Below the pieces are notes generated by a model that saw nothing but the letters and a program-made list of their open reading frames with translations, did not search any database and was not told where the DNA came from. Below, in pieces: positions 25,880-33,272 of a stretch of DNA of 38,697 nt. How positions within the stretch are numbered: the stretch's first letter is position 1; each line of letters opens with the position of its first letter. Both the position numbers and the translations under genes were made by a program. Source of the DNA: Candidatus Accumulibacter aalborgensis (GTDB lineage Bacteria; Pseudomonadota; Gammaproteobacteria; Burkholderiales; Rhodocyclaceae); contig NZ_FLQX01000147.1 of assembly GCF_900089955.1 (NCBI RefSeq), positions 1-38,697 on the forward strand, read 5' to 3'.

Positions 25880-26815
25880 TCAGTCCTGCCCGGCGAGCAG
25901 GAAGTCCTGGACGATGCGCACCTGCGGCTCTTCAAGGAACATCGGCGCGTGTCCCACTGCCGGGACTTCGACGAGCTTCGCCTTGGCTCCCCGACTGGTC
26001 ATCTCGACGGCCGTATCGTGCGACAGGATGTCCGACTGGACCCCGCGGACGACCAGCGTCGGGCAGCGGATGGCGTCGTACATCGGCCAGAGACTGATTT
26101 CCTTCGCTTCGAGGAAGGCTTTCTGGTAAGGCAGGGCAATTGCTCGGTCGTAATTCATCTCGAAGCCGCCGTCCGCTTTCGCACGCGTGCCGACGACGGT
26201 CATGAAGCGCCACTGCGCGTCGGTGAGGGCGCCAAACGGGGCGCAAACGGTGCGCACATAGACTTCGGCCTCGGCCAGATCGGCAAAATCGGGAGCCTTG
26301 CCAAGGTACTCGCCGATCCGCTGCAGGGCGTCGATGCCAATCGTCGGCCCGACGTCGTTGAGCACCAGACGGCTGATTGGCGAACCCGGCAGGCTCGAAA
26401 GGAACATGCCGATCAGGCCACCCATCGACGTCCCCAGCCAGTGCACCGAGTCGACGCCCAGGCGGGCGATCAGCGTCATGATGTCGTTGGCGTAGGTCGG
26501 CAGCGCGTAGTCGTCGGCGAAGAACAGACGGTCGCTGCGCCCGCGGCCCACGATATCCGGGCAGATGACCCGGTAGTCGCTGGCCAGCGCGTTGGCCAGC
26601 ACGTCGAAATCGCGCCCGTTTCGCGTCAGGCCGTGGACGCAGATCAGCACGCGTGGATTGGCGGCGTCGCCCCACTCGACGTAAGCCATGCGGTGCAAAC
26701 CATGCGGGCCGAGACAACGCACCGAACTGGCGCGCGTCTCATGCAGGCGCCCGCCGGCAGATTGCCCGGAACGCGAGGTAACCAGCAGTTCTTCAAAATC
26801 CTTGAGAATCGTCAT
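25880..26815 (-). CDS. Alpha/beta hydrolase
   Basis: A 311-residue alpha/beta-hydrolase-fold enzyme. The nucleophile elbow WLGTSMGGL places the catalytic Ser at 130. ICVHGLTRNGRDFD supplies the oxyanion-hole HG, PDIVGRGRSD is the strand after it, and the catalytic His is His289 in AVGHAPMF, with an acid in the preceding VRGVQSDILSHD segment. No signal peptide, so cytoplasmic. The ATG at 26815 starts MTILKDFEELLV; a frame open to 26905 lacks a ribosome site. Substrate unknown; esters or C-C bond hydrolysis products are typical. About 200 non-coding bases separate it from the diguanylate cyclase gene, which converges on it. Confidence 0.92.
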   Translation of the reverse strand: MTILKDFEELLVTSRSGQSAGGRLHETRASSVRCLGPHGLHRMAYVEWGDAANPRVLICVHGLTRNGRDFDVLANALASDYRVICPDIVGRGRSDRLFFADDYALPTYANDIMTLIARLGVDSVHWLGTSMGGLIGMFLSSLPGSPISRLVLNDVGPTIGIDALQRIGEYLGKAPDFADLAEAEVYVRTVCAPFGALTDAQWRFMTVVGTRAKADGGFEMNYDRAIALPYQKAFLEAKEISLWPMYDAIRCPTLVVRGVQSDILSHDTAVEMTSRGAKAKLVEVPAVGHAPMFLEEPQVRIVQDFLLAGQD

Positions 26816-26876
26816 GATTGAGCCCCGATATCGTTCAGTGGATGGGCAAGAGTATCCCCGCATCGGACCAGCGAAG

Positions 26877-27509
26877 TCAATCGCCGCGGGCCAGCACCTT
26901 GCCACGCTTGCGTCCGGTGATCATCGCGAGAACCAGGTTCTCGCGATGCAGAAGGCTCTCCCAGAGAACGCCAAGCAGATGTCCGCCGACCAGCAGCAGT
27001 GTGCAGTCAGTGGCCACTTCGTGCGCCTCCCTGATGGCGTCTATCGTCGCGTCACTGGTCTCCAGCAGCCATCCAGCCAGCGGGCCCAGCCCCTTGTCGG
27101 CACCGTACAGTGCCAGGCCGGTGCCGATAGTCGCGGCCAGGCCGAACAGCAACAGGAGGATCATCGCGCCGCCAGCGGGGTTATGCCCCAAATAGCGGCG
27201 CGCGCGCAGCGCCAACACCTCGCGGGCATAAGCCAGCGTCGCCACGGGGCTATGGACAAAGTCGCTGAAACGCGCATGGCGTGGACCGACAAAGCCCCAC
27301 AGCAGGCGGAACAGCAGTAGTCCGGCAATTGTGTAGCCGGCCCAGATGTGGGCCACCTGCAACCACTCGCCATCCAGGCGGCCCTGAAGGACGGCGAACA
27401 GTTCGCCCTCCGAGAAATAGGCCGCGCCGAAGCTGATGACCAGGCTCCAGTGGAACAGGCGGACCAGCGGGTCCCAGACAGTGATTTCAGTCGTATCGGT
27501 CGTGCTCAT
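26877..27509 (-). CDS. Cytochrome b561-type membrane protein
   Basis: A 210-residue inner-membrane di-haem b-type cytochrome of the b561/Ni-Fe-hydrogenase b-subunit group. Four hydrophobic spans are evident. Haem-ligand candidates are the His in VRLFHWSLV, VAHIWAGYTI, IREAHEVAT and VGGHLLGVLW. WDPLVRLFHW near residue 12 and the RPRH-like turn VGPRHARFSDF are standard for this family. It usually passes electrons between quinone and a periplasmic partner. The PepSY-domain gene ends 74 bases upstream in the same direction, an arrangement often seen with diheme cytochrome c genes, though none is present here. Confidence 0.93.
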   Translation of the reverse strand: MSTTDTTEITVWDPLVRLFHWSLVISFGAAYFSEGELFAVLQGRLDGEWLQVAHIWAGYTIAGLLLFRLLWGFVGPRHARFSDFVHSPVATLAYAREVLALRARRYLGHNPAGGAMILLLLFGLAATIGTGLALYGADKGLGPLAGWLLETSDATIDAIREAHEVATDCTLLLVGGHLLGVLWESLLHRENLVLAMITGRKRGKVLARGD

Positions 27510-27583
27510 GGTATGGACAGGGCTGTGTCGCCTCCTCGCCGAGCGGCGTGAGGCGGGTGGATCGATCAGGTCAGGGTGCCTGA

Positions 27584-27928
27584 TTACTTGCCTTCTTCAG
27601 AGACCAGAGCGCCGGTCTTGATTTCGTAATGCACTTCCCACTTCTTGCCGTCGGTGCCGCTGATTTTCACTTCCCAGGTCTTCTTGCCTTTCTTGGTGTC
27701 TTCATAGGCCTTGGTGACTTGCCCAGGGTGCGCCTTGGTCGCCATGTCGACGGCCTGTTCCTTGGTGATCTCGTGCGCCGGAGCCGCTGCCGGGGCTGCG
27801 GCCGATGCCGCCGATGCCGCCGATGCCGCCGGAATGGCGGCCTTGCTGTCGGCGGCGAAAGGGGTACTGGCAAAAGTGGTGGCCAGCGCCAGCAGGGCGA
27901 CGGCGGATAATGCGGTACGCTTGTTCAT
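27584..27928 (-). CDS. Exported PepSY-domain protein
   Basis: A 114-residue periplasmic protein. The signal peptide covers about residues 1-26 (MNKRTALSAVALLALATTFA then STPFAA). A low-complexity Ala/Ser linker (AASAASAASAAAPAAAP) follows, and a single PepSY domain at about 52-114 (ITKEQAVDMATKAHPGQVTKAYED and KWEVHYEIKTGALVSEE). PepSY domains are thought to inhibit proteases or bind ligands in the envelope; here the cytochrome b neighbour suggests a redox context. The Ala/Ser linker is encoded partly by a 9-bp tandem repeat. AGAGAGA precedes the ATG. Confidence 0.9.
   Translation of the reverse strand: MNKRTALSAVALLALATTFASTPFAADSKAAIPAASAASAASAAAPAAAPAHEITKEQAVDMATKAHPGQVTKAYEDTKKGKKTWEVKISGTDGKKWEVHYEIKTGALVSEEGK
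27801..27830. repeat. Three tandem copies of GCCGATGCC in the PepSY linker
   Basis: Three perfect 9-base units plus GCC. On the coding (minus) strand they encode Ala-Ser-Ala repeats. Unit gain or loss would keep the frame and only change linker length. Confidence 0.9.
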
Positions 27929-28080
27929 TCGATCTCTCTTTCAATATTTCAGTCCGGGGTGTCGGACAGGGGGCCATTGGCTTCCGGCGGTGGCCGATGG
28001 CCCTAACCGTAAGCACAGGCGCCACTCTACGGCCGCAATCTTAAGGCAGGCTTATGACCGAACCTGTCCGGCGATTCGCA

Positions 28081-28389
28081 TCAGCCCGGTTGCGCATCGG
28101 CGAGGCGTGCGCGCAGTTCGTCGAGTTCCTCGAGCAGATCGGCCATCAACGCGGCCAGTTCGGGAACGGCGTCGAAGTCACGCTCCAGTTGCCGCATTCG
28201 CCGCGCGCGCCGCAGGCTGGTGCTCGAAAAGCACCATACGCCGGCGACACTATCGGCGTGCGGAAACAAGCCCTCTTCTATGTGGCGCAGCAGCCACGCC
28301 GGGTCGACGGTACAGGCGGCAGCCACCTGCTCCAGCGTCAGCCAGGTGTCTTCCATCAGGCTGCCGATCAGGATCTCATCGTCATGCAT
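28081..28389 (-). CDS. cbpM: CbpM, modulator of the co-chaperone CbpA
   Basis: A 102-residue helical protein of the CbpM/MerR-like family, which binds the J-domain of CbpA and blocks its DnaK co-chaperone and DNA-binding activities. WLTLEQVAAACTVDPAWLLRHIEEGLF resembles the winged-helix start, and SLRRARRMRQLERDFDAVPE with a Leu/Glu-rich helix (ALMADLLEELDELRARL) closes the fold. The ATG follows the cbpA stop (TAA) by three bases, with AGGAGAGGGG serving as ribosome site inside the end of cbpA, so the pair is translationally linked. Confidence 0.92.
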   Translation of the reverse strand: MHDDEILIGSLMEDTWLTLEQVAAACTVDPAWLLRHIEEGLFPHADSVAGVWCFSSTSLRRARRMRQLERDFDAVPELAALMADLLEELDELRARLADAQPG

Positions 28390-28392
28390 GGT

Positions 28393-29346
28393 TTATCCCC
28401 TCTCCTGCTGGCGCGGGTCGAAGGCCAGCTCGCGCGCCATGGTTTCGTAGAGTGCGCGCGCCTTGACCGTATCGGCCGGCGGCAGCACCACCTGGATGTC
28501 GAGTAGCAGATCCCCCGGCGGGTCACCGGGAATACCCTTGCCGCGCACGCGTAATTGGCGACCGCTTTGCGCCCCTTCCGGAATGCGCACCTTGACGCTG
28601 CCTTGCGGCAGCTCTACCGCCACGACCGCACCCAGCGCCGCCTCCCAGGGAGTCACGGGGAGGGCGAGAGACAGGTCGCGCCCGTGCGCATGGAAACGCG
28701 GATGCGGCCTGAAACGCACCTCGAGCAGCAGGTCGCCAGCCGGCGCCCCGCCAACTCCCGGCGCTCCCTGACCCGCCAGGCGAATGATCTGCCCGGCGTA
28801 CACGCCTTGCGGGATCTTGACGTTCAGCGTGCGGGTGGTCAGCGTGACATGGCCCTGAGCATCCGCGGTCGGCGCGCGCAGCGAGATCTGCCGCGTGGCA
28901 CCGGTAAAGGCATCGTCGATGTCGAGCAGCACCTTGGCATGGTGATCGTCGCCGCGCGCCTGGAAGTGCGGCCGCTGGCCGGCGCCAAAGCCGCGCGCGC
29001 CACCCATGCGCCCGAACAGTTCGGCGAAGAAATCCGAAAAATCGGCGGCTTCTCCCGGTGGCACACCCTGACCCGAAAACTCGAAGCCTGCGTCCCAGTC
29101 GGGCGGCGGGCGGAAATCCTGACCGGGCTGATAACCGCGCCCCAACTGATCATAGGCGGCGCGTTTCTCGGTGTCCGAGAGGACGGCATTCGCCTCGTTG
29201 AGTTCCTTCATGCGCGCTTCGGCGTCGACTTCCTTCGAAACGTCCGGGTGATACTTGCGCGCCAGTTTGCGGAACGATTTCTTGATCTCATCCGCCGTGG
29301 CGTCACGAGGGACCCCCAGAATCTGGTAGTAGTCCTTGAATTCCAT
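28393..29346 (-). CDS. cbpA: CbpA, DnaJ-class co-chaperone / curved DNA-binding protein
   Basis: A 317-residue DnaJ homologue. The J-domain (1-70) has the HPD motif at 33-35 in RKYHPDVSKE. A Gly/Phe-rich linker (about 75-130, FSDFFAELFGRMGGARGFG) follows, then two C-terminal beta domains without the zinc finger (KVLLDIDDAFTGATRQISL, GDLLLEVRFRPHPRFHAHGRD and GDPPGDLLLDIQVVLP). This is the CbpA (type II Hsp40) architecture. It works with DnaK and can coat DNA. GAGGAT precedes the ATG. It is divergent from two hsp20 genes, forming a compact stress-protein locus. Confidence 0.96.
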   Translation of the reverse strand: MEFKDYYQILGVPRDATADEIKKSFRKLARKYHPDVSKEVDAEARMKELNEANAVLSDTEKRAAYDQLGRGYQPGQDFRPPPDWDAGFEFSGQGVPPGEAADFSDFFAELFGRMGGARGFGAGQRPHFQARGDDHHAKVLLDIDDAFTGATRQISLRAPTADAQGHVTLTTRTLNVKIPQGVYAGQIIRLAGQGAPGVGGAPAGDLLLEVRFRPHPRFHAHGRDLSLALPVTPWEAALGAVVAVELPQGSVKVRIPEGAQSGRQLRVRGKGIPGDPPGDLLLDIQVVLPPADTVKARALYETMARELAFDPRQQERG

Positions 29347-29419
29347 GCGCGATCCTCAATTTACAGGGCTAAGCAAAAGGGCCTACTACAATGATACCGA
29401 TGAAGGCTCCGATCCAGCT

Positions 29420-29449
29420 ATTGAAGTCTGCACGACAGGCCTCAATGAT
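29420..29449 (+). promoter_or_regulatory. Possible sigma-32 (heat-shock) promoter for the hsp20 genes
   Basis: ATTGAAG (TTGAA at 29421-29425) is followed after 14 bases by CCTCAATGAT (29440-29449). The form and spacing fit the sigma-32 pattern CTTGAA-N13-15-CCCCATNT only moderately. It lies 53 bases upstream of the first hsp20 start codon. Confidence 0.4.
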
Positions 29450-29501
29450 GTAGCAAGGCGCCACTCCCGGCGCCCCTCACCCATTGTATGGAGGATCGAA
29501 C

Positions 29502-29936
29502 ATGATGTACCGCTCCCTGTTTCCCCGCGACGTGTTGGCGGAGCTGGATCGGCTGCAGCGTGAGATGCAGCAGGGTTTCCATCTCTCGCCGAGCATTCGC
29601 GGTATCGCCCGCGGCGGCTTCCCGGCCATGAATGTCGGCGGCACGCCGCAGTCTGTTGACATCTATGCCTTCGCACCGGGAATCGACCCGACCACACTCG
29701 ACGTGCAAATCGAGAAAGGCGTGCTCACGGTGGCCGGCGAGCGCAAACTGGACGAGCCCGGCAAGGAAGCCACCGTCCATATCGACGAGCGTTTCGCCGG
29801 CCGCTTCCGGCGGGTGGTGACCCTGCCCGACGACGTCGACGCCAGTGCCGTCGAAGCCAAGTACCGGGATGGCGTGCTGCGCATCAGCATTGCCCGCAAG
29901 CAGGCCGCGCAACCACGCCGCATCACCATCGGCTAA
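29502..29936 (+). CDS. Hsp20 / alpha-crystallin small heat-shock protein (first copy)
   Basis: A 144-residue small heat-shock protein that holds unfolding proteins in large oligomers for refolding by DnaK/CbpA. The alpha-crystallin domain spans about 45-140: VDIYAFAPGIDPTTLDVQIEKGVLTVAGER (read as VDIYAFAPGIDPTT and IEKGVLTVAGER), GRFRRVVTLPDDVDAS and YRDGVLRISIARKQ, the GVLxIxIxK signature. The N-terminal LAELDRLQREMQQGF is typical of the IbpA/Hsp17-like class. The ATG at 29502 has GGAGG seven bases upstream. The second copy starts 11 bases after the stop. Confidence 0.95.
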   Translation: MMYRSLFPRDVLAELDRLQREMQQGFHLSPSIRGIARGGFPAMNVGGTPQSVDIYAFAPGIDPTTLDVQIEKGVLTVAGERKLDEPGKEATVHIDERFAGRFRRVVTLPDDVDASAVEAKYRDGVLRISIARKQAAQPRRITIG

Positions 29937-29947
29937 GGAGATCGAAA

Positions 29948-30322
29948 ATGTCCGACAACAGCACTGTCAAGAAGCAAACCTCCCCGGACGAAGCCGCCCT
30001 GCTGCCGCCGGTGGACGTCATCGAGGATTCCTCGGGAATCACCCTCTATGCCGACCTGCCCGGGGTCCCGAAGGAGAAGCTCCGTCTGCACGTGGAGGCC
30101 GACACACTGACCATCGAAGGCGAGATCGACCTAGAGATGCCAGGCGGCATCGAGGCCAGCCACGCCGAAGTCAGTCTGCCGCGCTACCGGCGGGTATTCA
30201 CGCTGTCCAAGGAACTCGACGCCAGCAAGGTCGGCGCCGAGTTCAAGAACGGCGTTCTCAAGCTGTCGATCCCCAAAGCCGAACATGCGCAGCCGCGCAA
30301 GATCGAGGTCAAGGTGTTGTGA
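29948..30322 (+). CDS. Hsp20 / alpha-crystallin small heat-shock protein (second copy)
   Basis: A 124-residue small heat-shock protein, distinct in sequence from the preceding one. The domain includes PVDVIEDSSGITLYADLPGVPKE, LRLHVEADTLTIEGE, YRRVFTLSKELDASKV and FKNGVLKLSIPKAE, ending KIEVKVL. AAGGAGATCGAAA precedes the ATG. The two genes are in one transcription unit, as in other proteobacteria where two small heat-shock proteins co-assemble; that they form a mixed oligomer here is inference. Confidence 0.96.
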   Translation: MSDNSTVKKQTSPDEAALLPPVDVIEDSSGITLYADLPGVPKEKLRLHVEADTLTIEGEIDLEMPGGIEASHAEVSLPRYRRVFTLSKELDASKVGAEFKNGVLKLSIPKAEHAQPRKIEVKVL

Positions 30323-30330
30323 TCCGCACG

Positions 30331-30354
30331 GGCGGGGGGACGGCTCCCCGCCCC
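30331..30354 (+). terminator. GC-rich hairpin after the hsp20 operon
   Basis: GGGCGGGG (30331-30338) pairs with CCCCGCCC (30347-30354) around an 8-base loop, nine bases after the second hsp20 stop. No T run follows, so it could be a weak or factor-assisted terminator. Confidence 0.5.
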
Positions 30355-30518
30355 ATTGCGCTGAGATCGAAGCGGCACGCAGCAGCAATTGGTGGCCAAC
30401 GCACGGGTAGCAAACCCAGAGCCGAAGACACGGAGCTGGCTGGGTGCTAAACTCCCCGCCTGTCTCCTGCGGCCACTAGACGACCGCCGTAACTTCTTTG
30501 CTGCCATTGGAGGTCGCC

Positions 30519-32159
30519 ATGAAACTGCACCCCTGGACTATCAAGACCCGCCTGATCATCCTGTCGGCGGTGGCCATGCTCGGGCTCACGGTGCTCGGCT
30601 TGGACTCGCTCAATGACCTGCGCAACACCATGCTGCAGGACCGGAAGGATAAGATACAGGTCCTCGTCGAGGTCGCCGGCGGCGTCATCTCCCACTTCCA
30701 TGAGCTTGCCAGGAACGGCGCCCTGAGCGATGACGACGCAAGGAAGTACGCGGCCGAGACGCTTCGCCAAATGCGCTACAGCGGCGGTGAGTATTTCTTC
30801 GTCCTCGACACGCAACACCACTTTGTGATGCACCCGACGAAACCCGAGCTGGAAGGCAAGAACAGTGCAGAGATGCGCGATCCGAACGGCAAGCCGCTGG
30901 TCCAGGAGTTGGTGCGCACCGCGCTGGCCAGCGAGCGCGGTGGGACCGTTGACTACGTGTTCGCCAAACCGGGCAGCGACAAGCCGGTCGCCAAGATCAG
31001 CTATGCCGCCCAGTTCAAACCCTGGGGCTGGGTGTACGGCACCGGGATCTATCTCGATGACGTCGACCGTGCCTTCCGCAGTCAGGCAATCAACGCGCTG
31101 ATCATTATCGCGCTGGTCCTCACGCTCCTTGCCGGGGTGGCGGTCTTGATCGGGCGCAGCGTACTACGCCAGCTTGGTGGCGAGCCAGCCGAAGCCTCGG
31201 CGGTCGCCCTGCGCATCGCCGCCGGAGACCTCAGTCAGGAAATGCACGCAGACCAGCTTGCCGGCGGCAGCCTGATGCAATCGATGGCCCGGATGCAGAG
31301 CCATCTTCGCCAACTGATCTCCGAAATCGACCGCATGGCGGGAACGCTGGCCAGCAGAGCGAGCCAGATATCGGTGGCCACAGACGAAATCGGCCGCGCC
31401 GCAGAGGAACAGGCCAACTCGACATCGGCAACCGCCGCTTCAATCGAGGAGTTGACGGTGAGCATCAACGAGGTGGCACAAAATGCACAGGCCACCGGGA
31501 AAAATTCGAACGCGACGGCAGACTGCGCCGAGCAGGGCCGGGCGCTGGTCAACGCCTCGACTAATGAAATCGAGAAAATACTGGCCATCGTCGCTCGATC
31601 GTCCACGCAGATCGGCCAGCTTGCCGGGCGCTCAAGGGACATCGGCGGCATCGCCGGGGTGATCCGGGAGATTGCTGAACAGACCAACCTGCTGGCCTTG
31701 AATGCGGCCATCGAAGCGGCGCGCGCCGGCGAGCAGGGGCGTGGTTTTGCCGTTGTCGCCGACGAAGTCCGTAAGCTCGCCGAACGGACCAGCAAGGCGA
31801 CCAGCGAAATCAGCGCGATGGTCGTCAGTGTCCAGGCCGATACCGAACTGGCAGTCGAGGCGATGGCCGAGGCCGGCCCGCAGGCCGCACTAAGTCTAGA
31901 CAAGGCGCGCGCAGCCGGGGCCATGCTCGAAACGATTCATCGCCAGGCACTGGAGTCGAGCGAACGAGTGCATGAAGTGGCGACGGCGACGCACGAACAA
32001 GCGGTGGTGGCCAACGACGTCGCACGCCATGTCCAGAACATCGCGTCGATGACCGAGGAGGCGAGCGCGACGATGCGCGGCAACGCCACCTCGGTCGTCG
32101 AGCTCAACGAACTCGCCAAAGAGTTGCGCGCAACGGTGGCCAATTTCCGCGTCGTCTGA
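30519..32159 (+). CDS. Methyl-accepting chemotaxis protein with periplasmic Cache domain
   Basis: A 546-residue chemoreceptor. The first membrane span is at about 10-30 ([18 protein letters not shown]), and the periplasmic single Cache domain (about 35-185) contains [20 protein letters not shown] and [16 protein letters not shown]. The second span is near 190-210 ([19 protein letters not shown]). A HAMP-like linker follows ([20 protein letters not shown]), then the signalling domain with the conserved hairpin tip [40 protein letters not shown]. Such Cache domains commonly sense small organic acids. GGAGG precedes the ATG at 30519. No che genes are nearby. Ends 15 bases before the efflux adaptor gene. 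Confidence 0.96.
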   Translation: MKLHPWTIKTRLIILSAVAMLGLTVLGLDSLNDLRNTMLQDRKDKIQVLVEVAGGVISHFHELARNGALSDDDARKYAAETLRQMRYSGGEYFFVLDTQHHFVMHPTKPELEGKNSAEMRDPNGKPLVQELVRTALASERGGTVDYVFAKPGSDKPVAKISYAAQFKPWGWVYGTGIYLDDVDRAFRSQAINALIIIALVLTLLAGVAVLIGRSVLRQLGGEPAEASAVALRIAAGDLSQEMHADQLAGGSLMQSMARMQSHLRQLISEIDRMAGTLASRASQISVATDEIGRAAEEQANSTSATAASIEELTVSINEVAQNAQATGKNSNATADCAEQGRALVNASTNEIEKILAIVARSSTQIGQLAGRSRDIGGIAGVIREIAEQTNLLALNAAIEAARAGEQGRGFAVVADEVRKLAERTSKATSEISAMVVSVQADTELAVEAMAEAGPQAALSLDKARAAGAMLETIHRQALESSERVHEVATATHEQAVVANDVARHVQNIASMTEEASATMRGNATSVVELNELAKELRATVANFRVV

Positions 32160-32174
32160 CGCCTCAGGCAGCGC

Positions 32175-33272
32175 ATGAACCTGACGCATGCCGGCCGACG
32201 CCCCATCGGGCCTCTGCTGCTCGTCCTGCCCCTTCTCGTGCTGCTCACCGGCTGCGGCAAGATTCCGGCTCTGCCCGAAGCGCCACGGCCGGTACTGACA
32301 CAGGTTCTTGGCGAAACCGCCGGCGACGAGATGCTCACCTATTCGGGAGAGGTTCGCTCGCGCTTCGAGACTCCACTCGCCTTCCGCATTCCGGGCAAGA
32401 TCACTGCACGGATGGTCGATTCCGGCGCACGGGTCAAGGCCGGTGACGTGCTGGCCAGGCTTGATGCGAGCGATACAGCGCTGTCGCTGGCGTCGGCCTC
32501 GGCCCAACTGGAACTGGCCGACGCCGATCTGCGGCGCTTCAGAAATCTGCGCGAAAAGAACTTCGTCAGCCAGGCTGCGCTCGAGGCCAAGGAAACCGGC
32601 TTCAAAGCGGCGCAGGCGCAGGCCGATCTGGCGCGCAACCAGAGCGCATATACCATTCTGCTGGCCGATCAGGCCGGTTTCGTCAGTTCGATGGCCGCCG
32701 AAGTCGGGCAGGTCGTCGCCGCCGGACAGACCGTGATGCGCCTGGCACGCGCCGACACGCTCGAAGTCGCGATCGCCATCCCCGAAGTGCGCATGCCCGA
32801 TGTGCGCGCCCTCGGCGAGGCAGAAGTGACCCTGTGGGCCGATCAGCAAGCCAGTTACCGCGGCACACTGCGCGAGTTGTCGCCGGTGGCCGACCCGGTC
32901 ACCCGCACCTACGCGGCGCGCGTGTCGATTCGCCATCCGGATGCCCGGGTCCTTCTCGGGATGACCGCCAAAGTTCGTTTTATGCGGCCGGCAGGGAGTT
33001 CTCGCCTGAGCGTCCCCCTGACGGCCATTTTCCAAGAGGACGGCCGACCGGCGCTGTGGATGGTCGGTGCTGATCAAACCGTCAGCTTGCGCGCGGTGGC
33101 CGTCGCCGCCTACCGCGAAGGTACAGCGGTGCTGGCCAGCGGCGCACAGGCCGGCGAGCGAATCGTCGTTGCCGGCGTCCACAAGCTCACCAGCGGTGAC
33201 CGGGTCAAGGTCATCGAGCAGGTGGGCGAGCCGCCGCCGGAACCGGGTCGGGCAGGCACAGCCAGCCGATGA
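32175..33272 (+). CDS. RND efflux periplasmic adaptor lipoprotein (membrane fusion protein)
   Basis: A 365-residue lipoprotein adaptor. The signal sequence ends in the lipobox LLTGC (Cys27). The barrel-sandwich and hairpin follow: RIPGKITARMVDSGARVKAGDVLARLD, with the lipoyl-type motif VKAGDVLARLD near 90, then a coiled-coil (ASAQLELADADLRRFRNLRE, AKETGFKAAQAQADLARNQ) and AGFVSSMAAEVGQVVAAGQTVM on the way back. Beta-barrel and membrane-proximal domains complete it (VTRTYAARVSIRHPD). It bridges the inner-membrane pump encoded next to an outer-membrane channel, which is not in this window. The stop overlaps the pump start (ATGA), so the two are translationally coupled. Confidence 0.95.
   Translation: MNLTHAGRRPIGPLLLVLPLLVLLTGCGKIPALPEAPRPVLTQVLGETAGDEMLTYSGEVRSRFETPLAFRIPGKITARMVDSGARVKAGDVLARLDASDTALSLASASAQLELADADLRRFRNLREKNFVSQAALEAKETGFKAAQAQADLARNQSAYTILLADQAGFVSSMAAEVGQVVAAGQTVMRLARADTLEVAIAIPEVRMPDVRALGEAEVTLWADQQASYRGTLRELSPVADPVTRTYAARVSIRHPDARVLLGMTAKVRFMRPAGSSRLSVPLTAIFQEDGRPALWMVGADQTVSLRAVAVAAYREGTAVLASGAQAGERIVVAGVHKLTSGDRVKVIEQVGEPPPEPGRAGTASR

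Noticed and set aside
31896-33182. 428-codon minus-strand frame across the chemoreceptor and adaptor genes
   Set aside because: Antisense to two strongly supported genes and crosses their boundary.
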